Assembly (NCBI RefSeq): GCF_000024905.1
Contig: NC_013522.1
Location: forward strand, 1,736,001 to 1,800,000
Direction: 5' to 3'
Source: Thermanaerovibrio acidaminovorans DSM 6589
Lineage (GTDB): Bacteria > Synergistota > Synergistia > Synergistales > Synergistaceae
Length of the DNA stretch: 64,000 nucleotides
The notes under the pieces were generated by a model. That model saw only the letters and a program-made list of their open reading frames with translations, did not search any database and had not been told where the DNA came from. Made by a program: the position numbers and the translations under genes. Below, piece by piece: positions 8,349-16,634 of the stretch; position 1 is the first letter of the stretch, and each line of letters begins with the position of its first letter.

Positions 8349-9391
8349 CAGTGGCCCCCCTTGGAGGACAGGACCCGCTCCCTCAGCCTGTCCCAGTTGT
8401 CCATGATGTACCGGTAGCTGGTGGGGGGGAGCAACGCCTCCAGGCCCCTCGGGTCCCCCTCCGCCATGGCCCGCCGGACCAGGGAGGCGGACACCGCCGA
8501 TCCACCCTCCTCCAGCCGGGGGACCTCCACCACCTGGACCCCGAAACGGGGGAGCACCTCCCTCATGGCCTGGTTGTAAAGGCCGGTGACGGGACAGTAG
8601 GGCTCGGTCCCCACGAAACGGCTCCGGATCCGGAGGGCGGGGACGAAGATCCGGCCGAAGAGGTCCAGGTCCAGCCTGGTCTGGATCCGGATAACCTCCT
8701 CCATGGAGGGGTCCCGGAGGAAGTAGGTGGGGAAGGTGGCGGAGGACACCGCGTAGTCCCCCCCGTCCACCACCGTGACGTTCCCAAGGTCCTCCAGCCC
8801 GAGCCGGACCATCCGGATCCGGTCCTCGAAGGGGAAGGAGGATCTGTCGGACCGGACCACCACCACGAACAGGTGCTCCGACGCGGACGAGGCCCGCTCC
8901 GCCAGGTACCGATGTCCCCGGGTGAAGGGGTTGGCGTTCATCACGATGGCGGAGGACTCCTCCACCCCCACCCTCAGCCTAAGCTCCTCCAGTCCCCTTC
9001 GAAAGTCCTCCGCGTTGGGACGCCCCATCTCCAGGAGCACCGCACCGGGGGAGGAGCCTATCTGGCAGAATCCCAGGGACTCGAACTTGTCCGCCTCGGA
9101 CGGCTTGGTGTAAACGAAGAAGTGCCCCATCCCCCGGGGGCGGGCCCACTCCAGGAGCCGGGACACCGCCTGGGCGGAGAGGCCCATGGAGCGGTACTCC
9201 GGGTCCACCGCCACCATCTTTATGACCTGACCGTCCAGGGACGCGGTGGCCGCCGGACGGCGGTTCATCCGGAGAAGCACCGTCACGTCCGCCCCCTCGA
9301 ACCGCAGCCCCTCGGCGTAGAGGAGGGAAAGGACCTCCTCCGGCACCCCGCTGGCGGGATCCAGGAACTCCGTTTCCACCCCGAAGCTCAT
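8348..9391 (-). CDS. citC: [Citrate (pro-3S)-lyase] ligase (acetate:SH-citrate lyase ligase)
   Basis: 347 aa. CitC acetylates the thiol of the citrate lyase prosthetic group using acetate and ATP, activating the enzyme. The N-terminal GNAT-like region (about 1-140) contains KMVAVDPEYRSMGLSAQAV. The C-terminal nucleotidyltransferase domain begins with IVMNANPFTRGHRYL, the family's HxGH-type motif (here TRGH). Family signatures near the end include EGGSAVSASLVRRAM and SYRYI. The start overlaps the acyl-CoA ligase stop, the stop overlaps the MocR start. No lyase subunit gene (citD, citE, citF) is in the window, so the substrate enzyme must be encoded elsewhere or be atypical. Confidence 0.92.
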   Translation of the reverse strand: MSFGVETEFLDPASGVPEEVLSLLYAEGLRFEGADVTVLLRMNRRPAATASLDGQVIKMVAVDPEYRSMGLSAQAVSRLLEWARPRGMGHFFVYTKPSEADKFESLGFCQIGSSPGAVLLEMGRPNAEDFRRGLEELRLRVGVEESSAIVMNANPFTRGHRYLAERASSASEHLFVVVVRSDRSSFPFEDRIRMVRLGLEDLGNVTVVDGGDYAVSSATFPTYFLRDPSMEEVIRIQTRLDLDLFGRIFVPALRIRSRFVGTEPYCPVTGLYNQAMREVLPRFGVQVVEVPRLEEGGSAVSASLVRRAMAEGDPRGLEALLPPTSYRYIMDNWDRLRERVLSSKGGH

Positions 9392-10836
9392 GGGCCCTTC
9401 AGCTCCTTCTTGATGACCTCCCCTATGCTGGAGCGGGGGAAGTGGTCCACCACCTCCAGCTGACGGGGGACCTTGTAGTGGGGGAGCCTCTCCCGGCAGA
9501 ACTCGGCGATCTCCCTCAGGGTCGGGACTTCCCCGTTCCGGGGGACCACGAAGGCCTTAACCGCCTGGCCGCTCAAGGGGTTGGGGACCCCCACCACCGC
9601 CGCCTCCCGGACCTTGGGGTGCTCCATGAGCACCGCCTCCACCTCCCGGGGATAGACGTTGAAGCCCCCGACTATTATCAGGTCCCCCACCCGGGACTCC
9701 AGCGTAACGTAACCGTCCTGGTCAACCCGCACCAGGTCCTCGGTGTCGAACCAGCCGTCCACGAACCTGCGCCGGTTAAGGGCCTGGTCCCCAAAGTAGC
9801 CTCCGAAGACCGATGGCCCCTTGACGAACAGCCGGCCCGTCTCCCCCGGGCTGGCCTCGGTGCCATCCTCCCGAAGGACCCGGTACTGGACGCCCCGGAG
9901 GAAGGTGCCCACCGTGCCGGGCCGGCGACGGGCCACCGAGGGGTTGACGGTCAGCACCGGCGACGTCTCCGTGAGGCCGTAGCCCTCCAGGACCGGCACC
10001 CCCAGGACCCGCTGGCACCGCTCGTCCAGCCGCCGGGGAAGCCGGTCCCCGCCGGATATGATCACCCTTAGCCCATTGGGAACCGCCCCCTTCCGGGCGA
10101 AGGCCCCCACCAGCATGGAGATCATGATGGGAACCGCCGGCAGGACCGTCACCCCCCCCTTCCGCATGGCGTCCATGGTACCCTCGGGGGGCATGAAGGA
10201 GGACACCATCACCTGGGGGAAGCCGAAGAGCAGGGGCAGCAGCCCGCAGACGGTGAACCCCAGGGCGTGATAGTTGGGCAACGCGTTGAGGAACACGTCG
10301 TCCTCCTCCAGGTCCTCCACGTGCTCCACGCAGGCCTGGGCGTTGTGAAACAGGTTCCCGTGGGTCAGGGGCACCAGCTTGGGCTTGCCGGTGGTGCCCG
10401 AGGTGGCGAATATCACCGCCAGGTCCGGGTCGGTGACGCCGCATCGTCGCCCGGCGAACTCCGGGATCCCCCCATTGTGCTCCAATGTCACCACCGGAAC
10501 CGACCGGTAGCCCACCCGGGAGTCCCCGGAGTCCACCAGGGCGAACAGGTCCAAACCATCCAGCGTCTCCTGATCCAGCCCCTTCCAGTTCAGGGGCACC
10601 ACCGTGCCCCCCGCCATCCAGGCCGCCAGGGACAGGGCCAGGAGGCTCGGCCCGTTGGGAAGGCACAGCCCAAGTCGCATGCCCTCCCCGAAGCCGCTGG
10701 CCTTCAGGGCCCCGTAACACTCCTCCGCTAAGCCCCAAAGGGCCTCCCGGGACCACCAGGCCCCCTGCCACCAAAGGCAGTGTTCCCCGCTCCCCCTGGA
10801 CAGCCTCTCCAGGATCGCATCGTCAAGTCTACGCAC
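9388..10836 (-). CDS. AMP-forming acyl-CoA synthetase-like protein with altered A10 lysine
   Basis: 482 aa. ANL superfamily motifs are clear: IFATSGTTGKPKLVPLTHGN (P-loop), EGYGLTETSPV, GWFDTEDLV, and VGDLIIVGGFNVYPREVE at the hinge. The C-terminal A10 motif, usually GK(I/V)xxxEL with the catalytic lysine, reads RSSIGEVIKKEL. The nucleotide codon is GAG, so the lysine that drives adenylation is glutamate here. The enzyme may have lost or changed the first half-reaction, or a neighbouring lysine may substitute. It overlaps citC by 4 bases and follows the M20 gene after 52 bases, suggesting one operon. Carboxylate substrate unknown. Confidence 0.88.
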   Translation of the reverse strand: MRRLDDAILERLSRGSGEHCLWWQGAWWSREALWGLAEECYGALKASGFGEGMRLGLCLPNGPSLLALSLAAWMAGGTVVPLNWKGLDQETLDGLDLFALVDSGDSRVGYRSVPVVTLEHNGGIPEFAGRRCGVTDPDLAVIFATSGTTGKPKLVPLTHGNLFHNAQACVEHVEDLEEDDVFLNALPNYHALGFTVCGLLPLLFGFPQVMVSSFMPPEGTMDAMRKGGVTVLPAVPIMISMLVGAFARKGAVPNGLRVIISGGDRLPRRLDERCQRVLGVPVLEGYGLTETSPVLTVNPSVARRRPGTVGTFLRGVQYRVLREDGTEASPGETGRLFVKGPSVFGGYFGDQALNRRRFVDGWFDTEDLVRVDQDGYVTLESRVGDLIIVGGFNVYPREVEAVLMEHPKVREAAVVGVPNPLSGQAVKAFVVPRNGEVPTLREIAEFCRERLPHYKVPRQLEVVDHFPRSSIGEVIKKELKGP

Positions 10837-10888
10837 GTCCCATCCTCCAGCGTGTCAGTTATCGTAGAACCCCGCCCGAGCCTCCATC

Positions 10889-12076
10889 TCAGAGGCTGAG
10901 GGCCACGTAAGCCTCCCAGGCGGTCATGAGGGGCATCAGCTCCTCCGGAACGTCGTACCTGGGGTGGTGGAGGCTACACTCCATCCCGGTGCCAAGCAAC
11001 ATCAGGCACGAGGGCACCTCCATGGAGTAGAAGGAGAAGTCCTCCCCGGAGAGGAGGGGCAACTCCATCTGGTGGAGCCCATCGGGGCCGAAGAACCGCC
11101 CCGCCGCGTCCATCACCCGGTCCACCAGGTCCGGGTCGTTGTAGACCGACGGGTAGTTCTTGGCGTACTCCACCGACGCGGAGGCCCTGTAGGCCCGGGC
11201 CATGGCGGGCACCATCTCCTCCAGCCGGGCCTTCAGCCGGTCCCGCACCTCCAAATCGAAGGCCCGAAGGGTGCCCCAAAGGTGGGCCTCGTCGGGGATC
11301 ACGTTGTAGGCATAGCCCGCCTCCATCTGGCCAAAGGAGATCACCGCCACCTTAAGCGGATCCATCTCCCGGGAGATCAGGCTCTGGATACCCAGCACCA
11401 CGTGGGAGGCCACCACAATGGGGTCCACCGCGTCATGGGGGGCCGCCGCATGGCCCCCCACCCCCCGGATCTCCAGGTGGATCCGGTCCGACAGGGCGGT
11501 CATGACCCCCTTGCGGGTCATCAGATGCCCGTACTCCAGGTGAGGCCACATGAGGACCCCCAGCACGAAACCCACGTTGAAACGCTTAAGCAGACCACCC
11601 TCAACCAGGGCCCTGGCGCCCCCCCGCCCCTCCTCGGCGGGCTGGAAGAGGAGCACCACCGGCCGCTTCAGCTCCCCCGCCCTCCGGGAGAGCACCATGG
11701 CGCACCCCAGCAGGGAGGCCATGTGGGCATCGTGCCCGCAGGCGTGCATCACCCCGGGCATGCAGGACGAGAACGGAAGGCCCGTCTCCTCCTCCAAAGG
11801 AAGGGCGTCCATCTCGGACCGGATAACCAGGGCGGGGGCGTCCAGATCCCCCCGGATAACCCCCACCACCGACGTGGGGCTACCGATCCCCCGAACCACC
11901 TGGACCCCCTCCATGGACGAGAGGGCCTGGACCACCCGGCTCGCGGTTATGTTCTCCTCGAAGGCCAGCTCCGGGAACTGATGGAGCTCCCGACGCCAGC
12001 CTATGATGAGCTCCGAAAGGCTCTGGGCCTCAGCCAGCAACTGGGGCCCCAAGGAGCCCATGTCATCCTCCCTCAT
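10889..12076 (-). CDS. M20-family amidohydrolase (aminoacylase/hippurate hydrolase type)
   Basis: 395 aa. ATG at 12076 is preceded by AGGGGGGG. The M20D zinc motifs are present: GVMHACGHDAHMASLLG (HxxxCGHDxH), FQPAEEGRGGARALVEGG with the catalytic glutamate pair, and the C-terminal LLSGEDFSFYS ligand region. A lid domain (about 185-300) interrupts the catalytic domain. Family members hydrolyse N-acyl amino acids or amino-acid conjugates in the cytosol. As first gene of the citC/citX cluster it may supply a carboxylate and an amino acid to the pathway, but no direct link is shown. Confidence 0.93.
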   Translation of the reverse strand: MREDDMGSLGPQLLAEAQSLSELIIGWRRELHQFPELAFEENITASRVVQALSSMEGVQVVRGIGSPTSVVGVIRGDLDAPALVIRSEMDALPLEEETGLPFSSCMPGVMHACGHDAHMASLLGCAMVLSRRAGELKRPVVLLFQPAEEGRGGARALVEGGLLKRFNVGFVLGVLMWPHLEYGHLMTRKGVMTALSDRIHLEIRGVGGHAAAPHDAVDPIVVASHVVLGIQSLISREMDPLKVAVISFGQMEAGYAYNVIPDEAHLWGTLRAFDLEVRDRLKARLEEMVPAMARAYRASASVEYAKNYPSVYNDPDLVDRVMDAAGRFFGPDGLHQMELPLLSGEDFSFYSMEVPSCLMLLGTGMECSLHHPRYDVPEELMPLMTAWEAYVALSL

Positions 12077-12112
12077 CTAACCCCCCCTAAAAAGGAAACC
12101 GCCGGGGCCCGG

Positions 12113-13450
12113 TCAGGACAGCCATCGGCGGACCCGCCCCACGCAGCTCCAAAGCTCCAGCCTCAAGGACGAACAGATCCCCTTGCCGAGGCTCCAGCCG
12201 TCCATCCCCTCCACTCCACCCTTGGGATACTCCACCTGCCAGGCCCCCTCCCTATCCCTGGCCCTCGTAAAGCCCGACCAGGGGCTCCGGATACCGAGGG
12301 CCACATCCCCCTTGTTCAGGAGCGGCCCGTCCTCCAGGGCCCTCACCACCCGGCTCTCCATGGCCCCCTCCCCGTCGAAGGGGACCGAGTCGTAGGGGAG
12401 CAACGATAGGGCCTTCATGACCCCTCCCCGGGACAGGATGGAGCGGCCCATCAGCATGGCCCCTCCCCCGTCGGCCAGCACCGGCCTGGATAGGAAGGCC
12501 CTGGCCAGGGACTCGCAAAGCCCCCGGTTATCCAGCAATTCTAACAGACCCAGGTGGGCCGGGCCATGAGGCACCAGCAGCAGGTCGAACCGGTCCGGCA
12601 GGGCCCCACCCTCCACCGGCACGGGCACCAGGGAGCAGCCCATGGCGGACAGCAGGGCCTCCGCGTTCCCCGATGAGAGCGACAGGGAGTGGTGTTTCAG
12701 CACCGCCACCATGGGACGGGAGGACAGCTCCTGGGGCATCTCCGCCTCCCTCCACTTGGGCTCCTGGGTGGCCAGGGCGCCGAAGGCGGGCCAGAGAAGC
12801 TGGTGCTCCATGGACTGGAGCCGGGCGGACAGGGTCTTGAGCCCCACCGCCAGGGACGGCACCGGGGAGGAGCAGAGCTGGTCCATGGGGGGCATCTCCC
12901 GGAGGAAGTCCCTGGGGAGGTAGCCCAGGCTCATCACTGGACACCGCCTGCCCAGCTCCCGGTCCAGCAACTGGTACTCCCTCGGGTTGGGGACCCCCAC
13001 GAACATGAAGGATACCACCCTCCCCTTGGGCAACGCCTCGAAGACCTTGGCGGACCGGCCGGCGGTGACGAAGGCGGAGGTGTCACCCCCCATCACCGGC
13101 AAGATGGGGCTCTCCAGCGCGTCCACCAGGCGCAGGGTGTGGTCGTCCAACACGAACCGGTCGCCGCGCCCCATCTCCCCCAGGGGACTCAAGACCAGGC
13201 TGAGATCCGACTGCCCGGAGGCGGCCTGGAAGAGGGCCCTAAGCCGGGCCACGTTGCCCAGACAGTCCAGATCCAGGTGGTAACACCGCTGGGAGGTCAG
13301 AAGCTCCAAAAGGCGGATCACCCGCTCGTCCCGGTGGGACGAGAAGAGCCGTATCCGGTAGCCCCGCTGCTTCAGCGCCGCCGCCAAGATGACCCCCACG
13401 GGAACGTATCCGGTGCGCTCCTCCGCTATCACAAGACGAGGTATATCCAT
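12113..13450 (-). CDS. CbiA/CobB-like protein with degenerate ATP and glutaminase sites
   Basis: 445 aa from the ATG at 13450, chosen because the following IPRLVIAEERTGYVPVG aligns with the start of cobyrinate a,c-diamide synthases; the frame extends further to 13513. The order of blocks follows CbiA: N-terminal nucleotide-binding half, a SLVLSPLGEMGRGDRF segment where CbiA has the EGVMGLYDG motif, and a C-terminal class I glutaminase half with VLADGGGAMLMGRSI. The P-loop GK(T/S) is missing and the glutaminase nucleophile cysteine (usually ECGG) is glycine. It is probably not an active amidotransferase. Role unknown; it may bind corrinoids or a partner. Divergent from asnS. Confidence 0.68.
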   Translation of the reverse strand: MDIPRLVIAEERTGYVPVGVILAAALKQRGYRIRLFSSHRDERVIRLLELLTSQRCYHLDLDCLGNVARLRALFQAASGQSDLSLVLSPLGEMGRGDRFVLDDHTLRLVDALESPILPVMGGDTSAFVTAGRSAKVFEALPKGRVVSFMFVGVPNPREYQLLDRELGRRCPVMSLGYLPRDFLREMPPMDQLCSSPVPSLAVGLKTLSARLQSMEHQLLWPAFGALATQEPKWREAEMPQELSSRPMVAVLKHHSLSLSSGNAEALLSAMGCSLVPVPVEGGALPDRFDLLLVPHGPAHLGLLELLDNRGLCESLARAFLSRPVLADGGGAMLMGRSILSRGGVMKALSLLPYDSVPFDGEGAMESRVVRALEDGPLLNKGDVALGIRSPWSGFTRARDREGAWQVEYPKGGVEGMDGWSLGKGICSSLRLELWSCVGRVRRWLS

Positions 13451-13480
13451 CGGTTTCCCCCAGAAAAGAAGTATGGCCCT

Positions 13481-13509
13481 TTGGACCCGGGCCTCCGCTA
13501 GTGTATTAT
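13481..13509 (+). promoter_or_regulatory. Predicted sigma-70 promoter of asnS
   Basis: TTGGAC (13481-13486) and TATTAT (13504-13509) are 17 bases apart, about 50 bases before the asnS start. A perfect TATAAT on the minus strand (plus coordinates 13505-13510) lies across the same bases and probably serves the divergent CbiA-like gene, although its -35 is poor. The two -10 elements overlap, so transcription in the two directions should compete. Confidence 0.6.
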
Positions 13510-13559
13510 ACATTTATATTCCAGACCTAGTGCCAACGGCCAGACGGGAGGTATATCGT

Positions 13560-14867
13560 ATGGAAGCCCCATGGATAAGGATTTGTGAGCTGGCCCCCCA
13601 CGAGGGGAAGAGGGTCACCATAAAGGGTTGGGTCTACAACAAGCGAAGCTCCGGCAAGATCCACTTCCTCCAGGTGAGGGACGGATCCGGGTTCATCCAG
13701 GCGGTGATGGAGAGGAGCTCGGTGAGCGAGGAGCTCTTCGCCGCCGCCAAGAGCCTATGGCTGGAGGCGTCGGTGGAGATAGAGGGGACGGTGCGGCGGG
13801 ACGACCGGGCCCCGTCGGGGTTCGAGCTGGGGGTCACGGACCTCCGGATCGTATCCAACCCAACCCTAGAGTACCCCATATCCAAGAAGGAGCACGGGAT
13901 CGACTTCCTGCTTGACCACAGGCACCTGTGGCTCCGCAGCCGCCGGCAGCGGTGCATCATGGCCATCCGGGACCGGGTTATCCTCTCCTGCAGGAACTTC
14001 CTGCACTCCAAGGGCTTCATGCTGGTGGACAGCCCCATCCTCACGGGCTCCATAGGGGAGGGGGCCGACGGGCTCTTCGAGCTGGACTACTTCGACCTGG
14101 GGAAGGCCTACCTGGCCCAGACGGGACAGCTCTACCTGGAGGCGGCGGCGGCGGCCTACGGCCGGGTCTACTGCTTCGGCCCCACCTTCCGGGCGGAGAA
14201 GTCCAAGACCCGGCGGCACCTCACCGAGTTCTGGATGATCGAGCCCGAGGCGGCCTTCTTCGAGCACCGGGACAACATGGCCCTCCAGGAGGAGATGGTG
14301 TCCCACCTGGTCAAGGAGGTGCTGGAGCACCACGAGAAGGACCTGGTATTCCTGGAGCGGGACGTGGACGCCCTGGCCAGGGCGGTGGACGGCCCCTTCC
14401 ACCACATAACCTACGATGAGGCGGTGAAGCTGCTGCACAAACTGGGCAGCGACATCCCCTACGGGGACGACTTCGGCGGGGACGACGAGACCATGCTGAC
14501 CCAGCAGTTCCAGCGGCCGGTGTTCGTGGAGTGCTACCCCAAGAAGGTGAAGGCCTTCTACATGAAACAGCACCCGGAGAGGGAGGACCTGGTGCTCTGC
14601 GACGACCTGCTAGCCCCGGAGGGCTACGGGGAGATCATCGGCGGCTCCCAGAGGGAGGACGACCTGGACCTGCTGCTCTCCAGCATAAGGGCCCACAACC
14701 TGCCGGAGGAGTCCTACTCCTGGTACCTGGACATCCGGCGCTACGGCTCCTTCCCCCACAGCGGCTTCGGCATGGGGATCGAGCGGGCGGTGGCGTGGAT
14801 ATGCGGCCTTAAGCACATAAGGGAGGCTATACCATGGCCCCGGACGATCTACCGCTTGAACCCCTAG
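13560..14867 (+). CDS. asnS: Asparaginyl-tRNA synthetase
   Basis: 435 aa. ATG at 13560 follows GGGAGGT with 7-base spacing; upstream codons in the same frame cross the promoter and are not coding. The N-terminal OB-fold anticodon-binding domain (about 1-105) includes VTIKGWVYNKRSSGKIHFLQVRDG written in parts as KGWVYNKRSSGK and FLQVRDGSG. The class II catalytic domain has the motif 2 region FRAEKSKTRRHLTEFWMIE and motif 3 GFGMGIERAVAWI. It charges tRNA-Asn with asparagine in the cytosol. Its 3' end overlaps the next gene by 34 bases. Length fits bacterial AsnRS; the similar archaeal-type AspRS is a less likely alternative. Confidence 0.93.
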   Translation: MEAPWIRICELAPHEGKRVTIKGWVYNKRSSGKIHFLQVRDGSGFIQAVMERSSVSEELFAAAKSLWLEASVEIEGTVRRDDRAPSGFELGVTDLRIVSNPTLEYPISKKEHGIDFLLDHRHLWLRSRRQRCIMAIRDRVILSCRNFLHSKGFMLVDSPILTGSIGEGADGLFELDYFDLGKAYLAQTGQLYLEAAAAAYGRVYCFGPTFRAEKSKTRRHLTEFWMIEPEAAFFEHRDNMALQEEMVSHLVKEVLEHHEKDLVFLERDVDALARAVDGPFHHITYDEAVKLLHKLGSDIPYGDDFGGDDETMLTQQFQRPVFVECYPKKVKAFYMKQHPEREDLVLCDDLLAPEGYGEIIGGSQREDDLDLLLSSIRAHNLPEESYSWYLDIRRYGSFPHSGFGMGIERAVAWICGLKHIREAIPWPRTIYRLNP

Positions 14868-16600
14868 AGGGATTTCACCGGTCCGACTTCGTCCGGTTCG
14901 ACCCGGAGGAGTCCTACCGGGACCGGGGGGAGCTGATAGGGGACGGCCGGTGCGGGGGCAAGGCCAAGGGGCTAGCCTTCGCCCGGGCGGCGGTGGAGGC
15001 CTCAACCCTGAGGGACCGGGTGGCCTTCCCCGCCTTCTCCTTCTCGGTCACCACCGAGCCCTTCTTCGACTTCGTGGAGATGAACCGGCTGGACTGGCTC
15101 TACGACGATCCCTCCGGGGCGGACCTGGACCGGCTGGCGGCGGACCTCCAGGTCCCCGCCGGCCTGGAGTGGGACCTCATGAGGATCCTGGAGAGGGCGG
15201 GGGGGCTCCCCCTGGCGGTCCGGTCCAGCTCCCTCCTGGAGGACTCCCTCTCTCTGTCCTTCGCGGGCAAGTACGAGACCTGCTTCGTGGCCTCCGGGAC
15301 CCCGGACCAGCGGGGGCTGGAGGAGCTGAAGCTGTCCATGAAGCGGGTCTGGCTCTCCCTGTTCAACCCCTCCGCCCGGGCCTACCGGGCCAAACATCGG
15401 ATGGGGGACCGGATGGAGGCCATGGGGGTCCTGGTCCAGCCGGTGGTGGGCCGAAGGAGGCAGGACCTCTACTACCCGGAGATATCCGGCACGGTCTTCT
15501 CCCGGGTCTTCCGCCGGCCCACCCCCCGGGTCCGCAAGGAGGACGGGGTCATGCGGATCTGCTTCGGCCTGGGGACCAGGACAGTGGAGCGGGGCAACGC
15601 CCGGGTCTTCTACCTGACCAACCCCAACCTGCGGCCCGAGGGCAACAACCCGGAGCAGGTGGCGGAGTCCAGCCAGGTGGACTTCGACTACATAGACCTG
15701 GCCAAGCGGGCGTTCCTCACCGGGTCGCTCAACCACCTGTTCCTGCCCACCATACTCCGGCACCACCGGAACGCGGGGCACTTCATCGAGAAGTACCACG
15801 ACGGCATGCTGCTCTCCACCATGTCGGAGAGCGATGGCCCCGCAAGGCCCATCTTCACCTTCCACGCCCTCCCCACCAGGTTCAGGGACATGTTCGACCT
15901 GGTCCGGCGGCTCATGGGCCTCATGGAGGCCCGGATGGGGTGCCCGGTGGACATGGAGTTCACCTACGACACCGAGGATGGGATCATGCATCTGCTCCAG
16001 ATGAGGCCCCTGGCCTCCTACGACGAGATGGCCCAGGTAAGGATCCCCCCCCTGGAGGGCAGAACCGTGATCCTCAAGGGGAACCGGATGGTGAGCAACG
16101 GGGAGCTCACCCAGGTGCCCTACCTGGTCTACGTGGACGCGGAGGCCTACATGTCCCACTGGGACCCCCCAAGGGCCGCCGCCGCGGTGGGGGAGATGAA
16201 CCAACACCTCAATGGGCAACGCTACATCCTGGCCGGGCCCGGCCGCTGGGGAAGCACCAACCCCACCCTGGGGGTGCCAGTCTCCTACGCCCAGATATGC
16301 AACTGCTCCTGCCTGGTGGAGCTCAGCCTCCCCTCCTACGGCATGAGCCCCGACCTCTCCTACGGCACCCACTTCTTCCTGGACATGGACAGCGACGGGA
16401 TCCTGTACCTCCCAGTCTTCGAGGGCCAGGACGGCAACTGCTTCAACCGCCAGTGGTTCGCCTCCTCCCCTTTTGAGACCGGGTCCCACCCGGCGGTACG
16501 GCTCTACCAGGGACCCTTCGACGTCCACATGGACGGGGACGGGGAAATAGGGTTGATAACATTGTCCCCCCCTCTAGCTAACCGGGGGGGCATAATCTAA
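14834..16600 (+). CDS. Orphan PEP synthase/PPDK N-terminal (ATP-grasp) domain protein
   Basis: 588 aa. The region around residues 25-200 matches the PPDK/PEP synthase ATP-grasp domain: GGKAKGLAFARA near the start and LAVRSSSLLEDSLSLSFAG with the conserved nucleotide-binding arginine. A later ATP-grasp segment includes PVDMEFTYD and LLQMRPL (about 375-400). The phosphohistidine domain and the PEP-binding TIM barrel of PEP synthase are absent. The C-terminal third (about 410-588) is unrecognised. It probably phosphorylates or binds a partner rather than making PEP alone. It starts inside the end of asnS (34-base overlap), a coupling that makes no obvious metabolic sense. Confidence 0.78.
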   Translation: MAPDDLPLEPLEGFHRSDFVRFDPEESYRDRGELIGDGRCGGKAKGLAFARAAVEASTLRDRVAFPAFSFSVTTEPFFDFVEMNRLDWLYDDPSGADLDRLAADLQVPAGLEWDLMRILERAGGLPLAVRSSSLLEDSLSLSFAGKYETCFVASGTPDQRGLEELKLSMKRVWLSLFNPSARAYRAKHRMGDRMEAMGVLVQPVVGRRRQDLYYPEISGTVFSRVFRRPTPRVRKEDGVMRICFGLGTRTVERGNARVFYLTNPNLRPEGNNPEQVAESSQVDFDYIDLAKRAFLTGSLNHLFLPTILRHHRNAGHFIEKYHDGMLLSTMSESDGPARPIFTFHALPTRFRDMFDLVRRLMGLMEARMGCPVDMEFTYDTEDGIMHLLQMRPLASYDEMAQVRIPPLEGRTVILKGNRMVSNGELTQVPYLVYVDAEAYMSHWDPPRAAAAVGEMNQHLNGQRYILAGPGRWGSTNPTLGVPVSYAQICNCSCLVELSLPSYGMSPDLSYGTHFFLDMDSDGILYLPVFEGQDGNCFNRQWFASSPFETGSHPAVRLYQGPFDVHMDGDGEIGLITLSPPLANRGGII

Positions 16601-16634
16601 AATACTTACGATAACTCTCAAGGGGAGATGAGCC

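Noticed and set aside
10964-12409. Plus-strand frame of 481 codons
   Set aside because: It is antisense to the M20 gene and its neighbour, rich in His/Gln/Pro, and has no motif.
15002-16528. Minus-strand frame of 508 codons
   Set aside because: It is the complement of the PPDK-domain gene, whose motifs are clear on the plus strand.
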